A stretch of DNA of 64,000 nucleotides from Diphasiastrum complanatum (Eukaryota > Streptophyta > Lycopodiopsida > Lycopodiales > Lycopodiaceae), in contig CM055102.1 in NCBI GenBank assembly GCA_029204225.1, forward strand, positions 45,635,484 to 45,699,483. Reading direction: 5' to 3'. The translations under genes were made by a program, and so were the position numbers. Each line of letters opens with the position of its first letter. Within the stretch, counting starts at the first letter, position 1. The notes beneath the pieces were generated by a model. It made no database searches and had not been told where the DNA came from. It saw only the letters and a program-made list of their open reading frames with translations. Below, one piece after another: positions 33,387-46,479 of the stretch.

Positions 33387-34306
33387 TGTTGCGCCGGCGC
33401 CTCAAAGGGCGCTGGGACTTGAGCGGTTTTCCCAACACGCGCTTAAGTCTAACATTCATCCATCATGCACTTACGTAAAAGCCAACTCAGAATCGTAACA
33501 AGCTTAACCATTCAGACTTAAGAAAACTGGAATCCCAACCAACCCGAAAGCCAACTCAGAATCCGTCCCCAAAAGGTAACCAAAGGCAAAGACAAGCCAC
33601 ACATGAAACCCAAGGCATAGTGGTCGCCAAACTGACCAATTGGCATAGCGGCAAGCCCCATGTCGGTGACAGGGACCCTTAGGCGCCAGCGACGCAAAAA
33701 GGTTGTAGTAAGGGTCCTTCCACTTGGACCAGTCCCGGAGGCGAAACCGAAATGGTAATCATCCCCAAGGATCAACTTTATTAGATTTGGAAGAGGTTAC
33801 ATTCATACATAGACTGACCGGTCTCGGGGCCACCAACACGTGCTGGGCATTGTGCCTGGCTCGTGCTGGTAGAGGGAGCTGAGACCTGGCGACTGGATTC
33901 CTGGCGCTGGTTGAGCTGCCCAAGTTTCTGTCTGCCGGACTCCCCCTATAGTTCTGCTGTGATTCGGCGCACCCCCTCTGGTTTGAAACATAGTGCTTTC
34001 TGGTAAAGCACGCTTTTTAGGACTTAGTTTTTATTTTGCTGATTAAGCCTGACAAGCCTGGCAGAATCAGTCTGGCTCCCGGACATGGGTCCCGGGAGCC
34101 GTCCCGGCGGCCGAATCAACCTGCTTTCCTGACTAGGCCATGACTCGAGCTCCAGAGCTAGCTCATGACTTTGTGACTACTTGACTGGCTCACCACAGGT
34201 CGGAGGCTCAGTCCTTGACATTCTAACTTGCTCTGGGACCTTAGGGAGTGTCACCCCTTTGAGTCTTACAGGACACGCTGGGTGCACCCAAGTCAGCTTT
34301 ACAACA
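33387..34306 (-). repeat. 5' LTR of the gag-protease element
   Basis: 920 bp, TGTTGCGCC...TTACAACA, nearly identical to 29066-29985, followed by the target duplication ATATC. Between gag and this LTR (32554-33371) is leader sequence containing three to four imperfect repeats of GTGCTTTCACC...GGCAGCAC-type words (about 32905, 33113, 33203 and 33270). Confidence 0.95.
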
Positions 34307-34311
34307 ATATC

Positions 34312-36060
34312 CTTGCAAGTTGTGAAAGCAATTGGGTACGCTAGATGAAGCTTGATCCTGGAGATACAATCTCATAAGATGACATTCCCAAAGTTTTGTA
34401 TATGAGGTCAAAGGAAGCATGGATCTCTACAATGAAGCTACTTTTAGGAATTTTGTTTTTTTAGCACTCCTTCGGGATCTCAACCATCAATCTGTCATTC
34501 AAAATATCATTGCTCTCTCGTTTCTTGCACTAGTCAATATTAATCTAAGTATATTTTACTAATTCTTAGAAAAGACATCTCTCTTATGAGTAGTCCTATT
34601 GTCCTCTCACCCAAGAATTTATTAATCATGATATCACTAGCCTCTCACTCTTACAATATCAGTCAATAGTTGATTTACTCTGCATTATTGATTGTTGATG
34701 TGAATTCTCTTCATCTATCATTACTAAAGCCATGTTTGAAGTCTTTGTCTTAGCTAAAAATATGTTTGACTGGGTCTCCTCTTTGTGCCTTACAATCATC
34801 TATAGAAATCAATACGTCATATTTTTGAGGTATCCCTTTGGTCTTAGAATATCTCTAAGATAAGATGTGTACGTATATTTCCATTTTTAAAAATAAGCTA
34901 TCTAAGTGAGACCAACCACATGTCCTTCACTCATAAGGTGATGGTCATGAAACACATCATTGCCTCCTAACCTAATCTATTCATGTTAGCCCTTCTTTTT
35001 ACTAGAAATATGACGAAAGTCATTGGCCAAATTATCATGTTTTCTTTTGAAATGAAAAGAACTGCCTTATCTCATTAAAAATTTGCACCCTTTCCAGCAA
35101 AATAGTTGGCCTAGAAATTTGGATTAAAAGAGAATCAGCTATCTTAGAAAATATGGTCTCATTTAAAGAAAACAACCAACTCTAGACAACGTCTTACATG
35201 CTGCATTGCTTATCAAAGTCCATGACTCCCTCACCATGAACCCATTTTGTCGCATTTATTACTTCTTATGCAAGAGAATGAACATCTAAATGAATCAAAT
35301 TGGGAGGCCCTTTGGATCTTGATGTAAATCTTGAATATGATTGCTTAGACAATGCACATGTTTGAAAAATCCTTGCATATTAGAAAAACTAGAAGATAAA
35401 CTAACAACAATAAACTTTTCAAACAAAGCATCCATGCACTATATGACCCAACTGTTGGGGACCGTTTGGCTCTACGAGATGAGCCTTTCCCCTCGATGCA
35501 TGAACTACGCCTATCAGATTCGAATTAGACTAATATGTCGAATGACTTGAATGATTCTACTTAATCCTAACCTTGAAGTCATCAGAATTGATGAGATTGA
35601 TTACGTAGACAAACACAAAGTTGTTAGATTGTTAATTGCTAGAGCATTAGGTAGTTCAAACAATTCTATACGAGAGCAGTATCAAATAAAAACGGTTAAT
35701 TAGAGAAGCATACATTCATACTGACATAAATCTGAATGCAATAAGACAATGGATTGATTTAGCAAGTAATAGGTACATGTCAGTTGAAATAAGAAGCACA
35801 AAATAGTTACAATGATAATCACATACTTAAAAGTAACTTTGGTTCTATGGCAACTTCGATGATTCTAAGATCATTCGATAGCTTACTAACTCTCTGTCAA
35901 TTTAATCGACGTAATAACATCTATAATATATGCTTCAAATCAATTCACAATACTTGATCGATTGACTTGCTTGATTGATGCTTATTGGATTTGCATATCT
36001 TGATAAGCTGTACATTTGTTTAGATATATACAACTATAGACATGTCACTTACACAACAAG
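34312..36060. other. Intergenic DNA with a faint copia integrase trace
   Basis: Mostly AT-rich and unrecognised. At about 35279-35365 the minus strand resembles the pre-integrase/integrase junction of the copia element at 8.3 kb (shared words GAACATCTAAATGAATCAAA-like and GATCTTGATGTAAATCTTGA). A sequence TGTTGGGGACCG at about 35454 resembles an LTR start but has no partner. Confidence 0.45.
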
Positions 36061-36066
36061 GATTTA

Positions 36067-36276
36067 AACTTAGGTGACCAGGTGCTTCTTTATACATCAA
36101 AGAAGCACCTCAAAAAATTGAAATTCCAAAGTGAGGGACCGTATGTTATCAATAGAATCTTTCCTAATGGTGTAGTCAAGCTGCAAACACTTGACAGAAT
36201 ACTCCTAGACATTGTCGTCAACGGTGGTTGTCTACGGTGGTATTACGAGGAGTTGTTTTTTGTTGACCCAACTTAA
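36067..36276 (+). pseudogene. Gypsy integrase C-terminal fragment
   Basis: The plus frame reads LGDQVLLYTSKKHLKKLKFQ, then EGPYVINRIFPNGVVKLQTL and VVNGGCLRWYYEE, the C-terminal DNA-binding part of a Ty3/gypsy integrase without chromodomain. It ends at TAA 36274-36276, about 20 bp before an unrelated LTR. No polypurine tract intervenes, so it belongs to an older element that was interrupted. Confidence 0.75.
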
Positions 36277-36296
36277 TCCTCATTCCCTGGTATATA

Positions 36297-36772
36297 AGTT
36301 AGAAATCAGAGTTAATCTGATATACATTTTATGTAAGCTCTAAATGTGATATTGTAATCAGTGTACAGTTAATTAGATTTGCTGTATTCAGTTGTGTTTG
36401 GGACGTGACTTGTTAGGATATATTGATCCGGCACTGATCCCGTAGCCGGCTACTTGGATTAGCCGAGTAGCCACACGTAGGAAGAAATTAGCCTGTACAG
36501 TGATTTTGAGTTCATTATGCTATATTCAGGGGCATGTCTTGGGTTTGTTAGTATATGTGGCCATATTGGGCCTAACTCTAGTTTGGCAGGTGGTAGGCCA
36601 GTTTAGTGACACCTGTTGAGCCCATGCAGTTTGGGGCTTTGCTATATGTACAATGTTTCTTCATAATAGATTGGACTTTTGTTGTGCCATCTTTGAGAGC
36701 TTGTGAGATGTGGCTATGGTGATTGTGTGATGTGATCTGCATATTGCACTAGATTCTATCATAATTTCAACT
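36297..36772 (+). repeat. Left LTR of the outer LARD-like element
   Basis: Ends AGTTAGAAAT and AATTTCAACT form an imperfect inverted repeat. It contains a conserved GGATATATTGATC...CCGTAGCCGGCTACTTGG segment with a nested palindrome (TAGCCGGCTA), shared by all four LTRs of this family. Confidence 0.9.
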
Positions 36773-38983
36773 TGGTATCAGAGCGTCAGGGTGTTGCAGG
36801 TATGCACAATCCGGTGGAGCTATGGGATAGCATCTTTCACCAGGACAAAGCACTCAGAGCGTCTCAGGAGAGAGGACTCCATACAGGGGCAGTCCGGATG
36901 GCAGGAGACAACAAAGTTCCTTCGATCGGAGCTTCGAGGAAGATCAGAACGATTGTTGTAAGTGGATTCCGGGGAGAATTCACGGAGAAACTTGCAATTT
37001 CGGTGATTTCAGGGAAATCATTGATGATGGCTAATTAATTGACTGTGTAGGCAGCCGGTTGAAGCAATTGGATTTGTAAGAGAGCTGTAAAGAACAGTGT
37101 TACACAGCCAGGGCAGTTTATAGGGTGTAATCTGGTGGAAATCGGTGGAAATTTCATTTCGATTTCGTGGGGTGTTGACGGTTTGGTGAGAAAATCAGCC
37201 TAATTGGAGTCAATACTGAACCAATTTCAGAGCCATAAATTGCTTCGAAAAGGCAGAGGTAGGGTGACCTCTATGAGGCAGGTAGCTGCAAGAAGAATCT
37301 CAGAGTGAGATTCACAAAAGCCCAAGAAATCTCTCTCAGTTTTGAAGCTAGGGTTTTATAGCATAAAAGCCTGGATCTTTCACCAAAGGCTGCTGTTTTT
37401 GGATCTGTGAAGCAGCATAGAAGGGCGTCCTGATGAGGAGAGAGAGCTAGAAAATGGCCGTGGGCGGCCGCGTGCTGGAGAAAGCGCTGGAACAGTTCTT
37501 TGGGACAGCTAAAAACCCTCATAAACCATAGCTATGGAGGAGAGAGAGCAAAGAAAGAAGGAGGACCTCGCGGGTCTGCTCGCGTGCTCCCAAGTAGAAG
37601 GTGCATTTAGTGCATGGAAGTGTGTTGCGGCTGGAGGGACACGGGTCAGCACACGGATATCCTGAGAACCATTCGATCTTGAAGACCAAAGGTCAACGGT
37701 ACAATTTAAATCTCAGGGAGCTATGTAAGCAATTGGATGGAGGCAGTCCATTGGATGGGCTTGAAAGAGGGCCCTGAAGGGTGAAGGGTAAAAGTGTCCT
37801 TCACTTCATTAAAAATTTTCAGCATGAAATGGGTTGAAGGGACCCGAAGGGCAGAAATGCCATTTCCTCATTAAAAATCTTCAAAATGAAGATACAGTTC
37901 AAATTTGCAAGGCAAATTGGTTTTGGGGCTATCTTTAGCTAGAGGGCACCTATTTTGGCCATCCTTGGGCCAAAATGACTCTTGAAACTGGCTGTCAGAG
38001 CCAACGGACAGAGCGACGTCATAGAGCAGGGAGAAAGGTGGTTTGGGGTGTTTTCATCACCATTCTATCAAGCGAAGTGTGGGTGACCTAGTGATGGGCT
38101 ACATTCACTATTTGGGTACCGTAGGGCCAAATTTGGGGGCAATTTTTGCCTGGTGAAACCTGATAGAAGGCGGTACAATGAGGCATTATTGCTTCGAAAT
38201 CATTATTACTTACTCCTGACAGGTAACAGGGTGTTTGGAAGTGGTAAATGCGGTATGAGAGCGAATGGTAGCGGAATTGTGTGGAGAAAGCTACTATTGG
38301 CGACGAAAGTGCAGTTGGCTCCTTACTACTCATCATTGGCGACAATTTTGAGGGGGCAAGCAATCACAAGTGAGAGCATGGTTTGCCAGTTATGGGTTAA
38401 AAATTCTCGTGATCAGGCTCAAATTTTGGGGTTCGAACCAACCAACATCAAGTGGCATTTTGGGGGAACGCTCTCACATGCATAATCGGCAATGACATTG
38501 TCGAGTCAGGTGATAGCTGCATTGACACACACATCTGTAGCTTGGAAATTTCTCGTTCGGAGGGGAATATGGGCTAGCTTGGAGGTACACACATTTTGGC
38601 GGTCACGGGTGATGAAAGTGCAAGGTGGTGCCAGTTGGAAGCCATTGGAAAGATAGCGGACTTACATTGGACGAGCTGTGTGTGGGACACGTAGAGGATG
38701 AAGAACGGGTCAATAATCACACTTTGGATGCTCTTGGTGAGTGGTGAGTGTGATGATTTTGTGGTTTTGCAGTCACTAAGTCAATTTTGATCAAGCCATT
38801 GTAGCTGTGGAGCAGTGTATCAGGTTTGTCATCGAGGAGATACACCTCAACTGCCAGTTTGGATAAGTCAAGTCAATTTGCCATATCAGTATTGCATCAG
38901 GGATGTAGATTCCAGTGATGACAGGGTGCAGATCGTTTGGTTTGGGCCATGGAAGATCTCATAGGGTCAGTTGGAGGGATATT

Positions 38984-39436
38984 AGTAGAAATCAGCTTGT
39001 GATCTGATTCATTAGTATAAGCTCTAAATGTGATGATGTAATTAGTGTAAGTTTATTTGGTTTACTGTGGACGTGACCCGTTAGGATATATTGATCGGAC
39101 ATTGATCCCGTAGCCGGCTACTTGGGTTAGCCGAGTAGCCACACATAGGAAGAATTAGCCCGTACATAGTTATTTATAGTACTTGCTATACTTGGGGGCA
39201 TGTCCCAAGTCTGTTGGTCGAATTTGGCCATATTGGGCCCGAACTTAGTTTGACAGGTGATAGGCCAATTTTAGGACACCTACCTTTTCATGCAGTTTGT
39301 GAATACTCTATTGTACAATGTTTCTTTGTAATCTATTAACTTTTGTTGTGCCATCTTTGAGAGCTTGTGAGGAGTGGCTATGGTGATTGTGTGATGTGAT
39401 CTGCATACTGCACTAGATCCTAACAGAATTTCAACT
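38984..39436 (+). repeat. Left LTR of the inner LARD-like element
   Basis: Starts AGTAGAAATC (one T lost relative to the other copies) and ends AATTTCAACT, next to the primer-binding site. Confidence 0.9.
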
Positions 39437-42400
39437 TGGTATCAAAGCCTCAGGGTGATGCAGGTATGCACGATCCGGTGGGGCTATGGGATAGCGTCTT
39501 TCACCAGGAAAAATAGCACTCAGAGTGTCTCAGGAGAGAGGACTCCATATGGGGTATCGGCAATCCGGATGGCTAGAGACAGCAAAGTTCCTTCGATCGG
39601 AGCCTCGAGGAAGATCAAAATGATCGTCGTAGGTGGATTCCAGGGATAATTCATGGAAAATCTTGCAGCTTCAATGGTTTCAGAAAAATCATCGATGGTG
39701 GCTTCATAATTTCACTGTGTGGACAGCCGTTTGGTGCAATGGGGCTTGCAAGGGATTTTCAAAGAGCAGTGATGGAGAGCCATGGCAATTTACAGGACCA
39801 AATTTGGTTCAAAATGGAGAAAATTTCGAAAATTTCCAGTTTTGTGGGGTGTTGACGGATTTCGTGGAAAATCAGCTTGTTTGCAGTCAATATCGCATCA
39901 ATTGAAGAACTGTAAATTGGATCAGATTACTAGAGGATGAGCTGCAAGAAGAACCACTGAAAAATGTGGAAAAATGCCCAAGATATCTTCTTCTTTCTTG
40001 ACAGCTAGGGTATACAGTCTTAAAGCGCTAAATCTTTGGCTATAAGGAACGTTTTTGTGAGCTGTAAATGCATGTATGAGGGCACCCTGGTGAGGAATGG
40101 TAAATTCCAGAAGGCCGTGGGCGGCCGTGTGCCAGAGAGTGTGCAAGATCAGTTTCTTGTGTGTAGCCAAAGACCCTGGCAACCATAGCTTGAAAGCTTG
40201 AGAAAGCGAGAAGAGAGGAGGAGAGGTCGTGGGCTGCCTCACGTGCGCCCAAAAGGAATGAAGCCATAGTGCTTCGAAGTGGTTAGCGACCGGTGGAGTC
40301 ATGATCAGCACGCGAATGGGCCAACAGCCGTAGGATCAAAGTGACTGAAGATCAGTGGATCAGATAGCGTGTTGGAGGATGAGGCAGGGCCGTTGGATGG
40401 GAAGAAGCCATTGGATTGGCTTGAAGAGGGACCATGAAGGCTTGAAGGCCATTACTAAAAATTCTTCATTAAAAATTTTCAATAGAAATGGTTGAAGGGA
40501 CTCGAAGGGCAAGAAATGCTCTTTCTTCATTAAAAATTTTCAGAATGAAAATTCAGTTCATTTTTGCAAGGCAAATTGTTTTGGGCCTAGCTTTAGTGAG
40601 AGGGCACCTTTTTTGGCCATCCTTGGGCCAAAATGACCCTTGAAACTGGCTGCTTAGAGCCAATGGACAGACGACGTCACAGAGTAGGGATAAACGCATT
40701 TCGGGGAGTTTTCATCACCATTCTATCGAGCGGAGTGTGGGTGACCTAGTGATGGGCTACATTTGCTATTTGGGTACCGTAGGGCCAAATTTGGGGCAAT
40801 TTTCGGCTGGTGAAACCTGCTACAGGGCAGTACAATGAGGCATTATTACTTCAGAATCATTATTACTTACTCCTGACAGGGTAATAGGGTGTTTAGAAGC
40901 GGTAAATGCAGTATGGGGGCAAATGGTAGCAGAATTGTGTGGAGAAAGCTAGTATTGGCGACGGAAGTGTAGTTTGGCATCGTGACTACTCATCATTGGC
41001 GACAATTTTGAGAGGGCAAGCAATCACAGGTGAGAGGTAGGCATGGTATGCCGGTTACAGGTGAAAAATGCTTGTGATCAGGTTCAACTTTTGGAGTTAG
41101 AACCAACCAACGTCAAGTGGCATTTTGGGGAAATGCTCTCACAGGCATGATCAGCACTGACATTGTCGAGTCAGGTGATAGCTGCATTGACAAATGCATC
41201 TATAGCTTGGAAATTTCTCGTTCGGAGGGGAATATGGGCTAGCTTGGAGCTAAACACATTTTGGCAGTCACGGGTGATGAAAGTGCAAGGTGGTGCCAGT
41301 TGGAAGCCATTGGGAAGATAGCGGACTTGCATTGGACGAGCTGTGTGTGGGACACGCAGAGGATGAAGAACGGGTCAATAATCACACTTTGGATGCTCTT
41401 GGTGAGTGGTGAGTGTGATGATTTTGCGGTTTTGCAGTCAGTAAGTCAATTTTGATCAAGCCATTGTAGTTGTAAAGCAGTGTATGACAAGGTGCAGATC
41501 GTTTGGTTTGGGCCATGGAAGATCTCACAGGGTCAGTTGGAGGGATATTGGCATGCACAGTCATGTGAGAGACTTGATGGTGGCTTTGGAGTTCACATAT
41601 GAATGTATTCTCAGGGAGTGGTTTGGAACCATTCACAAGAGCATCTTGGAGCTAGCTTGGGGAAATACAGGTGGGCACTACAGGGTAGATGCTCAGATCT
41701 TTGTCATCAGGGATGGCATTGAAATACTTGGTAGGTATAGCACTGCAGGATGACATGGGATGATCATCAAGGGGCAGCTATTTCATATTGGACTTGAGTC
41801 TTTGGATTGGACAGGATTTAAAGGGGTGATTCATGATGAAATCAGGATACTGCAAACGCAAATGGGCAAAGCGTGAAGCTTTGAGAGCCAGCTCTATGTT
41901 GGAGAGCTGATGGAGATCGCACGGGGTGTGATCAAAGGGCAAACACTATGATGGGTGTTTTGCTAGCGATCTACTGCAGGGGACATTGATGGTGAGGACT
42001 TCATGGTCTGCTCATTTGGGAGTACAGGTTGGCATTACAGTAGGGAGTTAGTCATTGGCATTGGCATCGATGGGGAGGCATCTACCATCATGGGCGTGGA
42101 TAAGCTAACTATAGCTTTCATGCATTTGGCTATATTTGTAGTAGTCTAGGCTTGGCACAAGTGTTGGAATTTCCATGGTGCAGATTCTCAGGTGGTGAGA
42201 TCATGGGGAAGCCTCTCAGAGCCATATACCTCAATACGATCAGGGAGACAGTAGTCTCGGGATCCCGTGAGCGACAACTCATGGATAAGCTTGCGTTGGC
42301 ATGATGTCGGGTGGCACATAGCCAGGGAGAGTGAGCAGATGCTAGGAGCCAGGTGAAACAAGTGATGCTTTGGAGTCGGCTTATCTAGCAGGATGGTGAC

Positions 42401-44120
42401 CAGGATCGAAGACATCAGGTGAGCATAGTATGTGGATGACTAGTCCATTGGGGTGGCACTCAGAGAGATGCTACAGTTGCTCAGGTATGGATGATGTTCT
42501 TCAGCTAGTGCATCATGTGGTGATCTAGGGACGGGTCATGCCTACTTGGAGGTAGGTGGCATGGAGTGTACCTATGGTGGTACATATTCTGAGGGCATGG
42601 AGAGCATTACGGGGTGATGTGGATCCAGCATGCCCATGGTTGTGAGCCAACAGAGATGGAGATGGTTGCTCAGGGAGTGACAGTTGATACTTTGGCGAGT
42701 GTTCAGGTGAGTTGCATGGTTATATGTAGTCTCCAGGTTGGCGTCACATGTTGTGTCTATCCATCATTATTTGGTAAGCAGGATACAGCTTTTGGTTAGA
42801 TCCAGTTGGAGTCTAGTTGCACTACAGGTGGACAGATTCTTGGGGAGCTATCAGTGGATAATGGATACTTGGTGATCAGATGGGTATAGGGTTCTGGAGC
42901 TATCCTACCTGATATGCTATGGATCGTGGGTGAGTTACTCATCATGATAGTGTATCTAGTTTGAATTTGCTTCGGCTTGGATGCTATGATGGATACAGTG
43001 TTGGTGAGATAGGCTCCTTGGTGGGAGGCCTATGTACTGATCAAATCAGAGTTGGCAACGTCAAGCATGGAAAGTTGAACCTACATGGGATGTAGGACAA
43101 GCTGATCATCATCAGTATCTCTGGGAGGTGGGCGAACTACTCAAGTATAGCCTATGGTGAGGTTTGTGTACATTCATTTATTGAGTCCTTGGTAGACTCT
43201 TGTGCTTGGAGCATGGGGAATGGATGGGGATTAGCTTTCAGGAATTATTGGACAGGATGTCAGGGCAAAGCGGCTTGGAGCATAGCTTTGTTTGGGAGAT
43301 ACATCAGGGATGAGGCTTGGAGCGCTCATTGGTTCGAGATGGTTGATCTTGGATGATGTATGAGGACATCTATGTGATATGCTTGGACGTGAGAGCATCT
43401 TGGTTATAGGTGTAGGCCATGGTTGAGGACCTGATTTGGTGACCAGTGGTGTAGCAATGGATCTACAGGTGGCACAAGTGTTGGTACGACAGGATACCAC
43501 TTATGGACATGCCTTGGTCATGTATTTGAGGCTTTATCATTCGTGTTGGTCTGCATGAGTGTGTGTGGGCTTGCATGTTGCCTTGTCACGAGAGTTTAGA
43601 TCTGAGTCAGAGTTGTATGTGGTTGTGCATTTGCTACGTCAGGAACAAAGTAGTCATTTTATGCTCATTGACTTGTCATTGTCTACTAGTTGTTTATTTG
43701 GTGAGGGTGCAATCTAATGGTGGTAGTAAGATTTCCTCAGGTTGAGCCTCAATCGCTCATGTATGTCAGCTTTACAGGTCTGTGCTTGTAAGTGTCTGAT
43801 AGGATGTCAGCCTAGCTAGATGGAGGATGTAAGTCTCATGGTGGCAGTGGGATTTCCTCAGTTTGAGCCATGTTGCTCATGTGGTCCACTTGTGGTCAAG
43901 TTGGATTGGGAACGAGTCAGTTGGTCAAGAGTGTGATAGACTCTCTATATGAGCATTGTGTTTACTAATACTTTGTGAGTCAAACCTAGTGGTTTGTTGG
44001 TGTGCTTGAGTGTGAGTCAAGTACATAGTAGTTGTGGTATCCATAACATCTTTTGGACACTCCAGACGCTGCTACAATATATTGTTTTTCACTCTTATCA
44101 CATTTGAGCTTAAGGGAGAG

Positions 44121-44573
44121 AGTTAGAAATCAGCTTGTGATCTGATTCATTAGTATAGGCTCTAAATGTGATGATGTGATTAGTGTACAGTTTATTTAGT
44201 TCACTGTATATGGTTGTGTTCGGGACATGACCCGTTAGGATATATTGATTGGGCACTGATCTCGTAGTCGACTACTTGGGTTAGCCGAGTAGCCACACAT
44301 AGGAAGAATTAGCCTGTACATGCTATACTTGGGGGCATGTCCCAAGTTTGTCGTCGAATTTGGCCATATTGGGCCCGACCTTATTTTGACAGGTGGTAGG
44401 CCAATTTTAGGACACCTACCTTTTCATGCAGTTTGTGAATACTCTATATGTACAGTGTTTCTTTGTAATCTATTAACTTTTGTTGTGCCATCTTTGAGAG
44501 CTTGTGAGGAGTGGCTATGGTGATTGTGTGATGTGATCTGCATACTGCACTAGATCCTAACATAATTTCAACT
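44121..44573 (+). repeat. Right LTR of the inner LARD-like element
   Basis: Starts AGTTAGAAATC directly after the polypurine tract and ends AATTTCAACT directly before the ATATT target duplication. It retains a GTTGTGTTCGGGACATG segment that the left copy has lost in a short deletion. Confidence 0.92.
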
Positions 44574-46479
44574 ATATTGGCATGCACAGTCATGTGGGGG
44601 ACTTGATGGTGGCTTTGGAGTTCACATCTCAGTGTATTCTCAGGGAGTGGTTTGGAACCATTCACAGGAGCAGCTTTGAGCTAGTTTGGGGGAATACAGG
44701 TGGGCATTACAGGGTAGATGCTCAGATCTTTGTGATCTAGAATGGCATTGAAATTCCTGGTAGGGATAGCATTGCAGGATGACATGGGATGATCATCAGG
44801 GGGGCGGCTATTTCAGATTGGACTTGAGTCATTTGATGGATAGGACTTACAGGTGCGATTCATAATAGGATGCTGCAAATGCAAATGGGCAAAGCCTGAA
44901 GCTTTGAGAGCCAGCTCTAGATTGGAAAGCTGATGGAGATCGCACTATGGTGAGTGTTTTGCTAGCGATCTACTGTAGGAGACACTGATGGAGAGGATTT
45001 CATGGTGTGCTCATTTGGGAGTACAAGTTGGCTTTACAACAGGGAGCCAATTATTGGCATTGGCATCGATGGAGAGGCATCTACCATCATGGGCGTGGAT
45101 AAGCTAACTATAGCTTTCATGCATTTGGCTGTATTTGCAGGAGTCTAGGCTTGGCACAGGTGTTGGAGTTTCCATAGTGCAGATTCTCAGGTAGTGAGAT
45201 CAGGGATAAGCCTAAAGGAAGTCACTCAAAGCCATATATCTCAGTACGATCAAGGAGACAGTAGTCTCGGGATCCCGTGAGCGGCGACTCAGGGATATGC
45301 TTGCATTGGCATGGTGTCGGGTGGCCAAGGAGAGCAAGCAGATGCTGGGAGCGCCAGGTGGAGCAGGTGATGCTTTGGAGTTTGGCTTGTCTAACACGAT
45401 GGTGACCAGGATCGGAGACATCAAGTGAGCATAGTATGTGGATGACGAGTCCATTGGGGTGGCACTCATGGAGATGCTACAACTGCTCAGGTATGATATG
45501 TCATTTGATGTATGGATGATGATCTTCACCTGGTGCATCATGTGGTGATCTAGGGACAGGTCATGCCTACTTGGAGGTAGGTGGCATGGAGTGTACCTAT
45601 GGTGGTACATATCCTGAGGGCATGGAGAGCATTACGGGGTGATGTGGATCCAGCATGCCCATGGTTGTGAGCCGACAGGGATGGAGATGGTTGCTCAGGG
45701 AGTGACAGTTGATACTTTGGCAAGTGATCAGGTGAGCTGCATGGTCATATGCACAGTGGTCTCCAAGTTGGCATCACATGTTGTTTCTATCCATCATTAT
45801 TTGGTAAGCAAAATGCAGTTATTTGGTTAGATCCAGTTGGAGTCTAGTTGCACTAGAGATTCTTGGAGAGCTATCAGTGGGTAATGGATATTTGGTGATC
45901 ATATGGTACAGGGTACAGGGTTTTGGAGCTATCCTACATGATATGCTATGGATCGTGGGTGAGTTGTTCATCACGATAGTGGATCTAGTTTGCATTTGCT
46001 TTGGCTTGGATGCTATGATGGATACAATTGTGGTGAGATAGACTCCTTGGTGGGAGGCCTATACACTGGTCAAATCAGAGTTGGCAATGTCAAGTATGGG
46101 AGGTTGAGCCTGCATGAGATGTAGGAGAGGCAAATCATCATCAGTATCTCTAGAAGATAGGCGAGCTACTCAAGTATAGCCTATGGTGAGATTTGTGTAC
46201 ATTCATTCATTGAGTCCTTGGTAGACTCTTGTGCTTAGAGCATGGGGAATGGATGGGGATCAGCTTTCAGGACTTATTGGACATGATGTTAGGGCAAAGC
46301 GGCTTGGAGCATAGCTTTGTTTGGGAGATACATCAAGGATGAGGCTTGGAGCGCTCATTGGTTCGAGATGGTTGGATGATGTATGAGGACATCTATGTGA
46401 TATGCTTCCTTTGGACACTCCAGACGCTGCTGCAATATATTGTTTTTTTACCCCTATCACATTTGAGCTTAAGGGAGAG

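Larger units (their letters stand above)
29066..34306 (-). mobile_element. Complete non-autonomous LTR retrotransposon (TR-GAG-like, gag plus protease)
   Basis: The element is 5241 bp with all boundaries visible: LTRs at 29066-29985 and 33387-34306, each 920 bp and starting TGTTGCGCC and ending TTACAACA, and a 5-bp target duplication ATATC at 29061-29065 and 34307-34311. A primer-binding site (TGGTATCAGAGCC on the minus strand) lies at 33372-33384. A polypurine tract on the minus strand, CGAGGGGAGGA, lies at 29986-29996 next to the left LTR. The element therefore runs on the minus strand. Inside are only gag and a gypsy-type protease; RT, RNase H and integrase are absent. The LTRs differ at about three positions by eye (near 29108, 29176 and 29952), so insertion was recent on the scale of this window. 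Confidence 0.93.
38984..44573 (+). mobile_element. Inner nested LARD-like element, same family
   Basis: 5590 bp. LTRs at 38984-39436 and 44121-44573 (453 bp each, about 19 substitutions plus a few indels by eye). The target duplication ATATT is at 38979-38983 and 44574-44578. The primer-binding site TGGTATCAAAGCC (39437-39449) touches the left LTR and the polypurine tract TAAGGGAGAG (44111-44120) touches the right LTR. The uninterrupted version of the insertion site, GGGATATTGGCATG, is present inside this element itself at about 41543, confirming both boundaries. Its LTRs differ from the outer pair mainly in the first 60 bp and the last third. The interior (39450-44110) has no coding capacity I can recognise. 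Confidence 0.9.

Noticed and set aside
35454-35990. TGTTGGGGACCG as an LTR start
   Set aside because: No matching second copy, primer-binding site or polypurine tract was found nearby.
36772-44110. Short open frames inside the LARD interiors
   Set aside because: None has a recognisable domain, they differ between the two copies, and the region is rich in stops in all frames.
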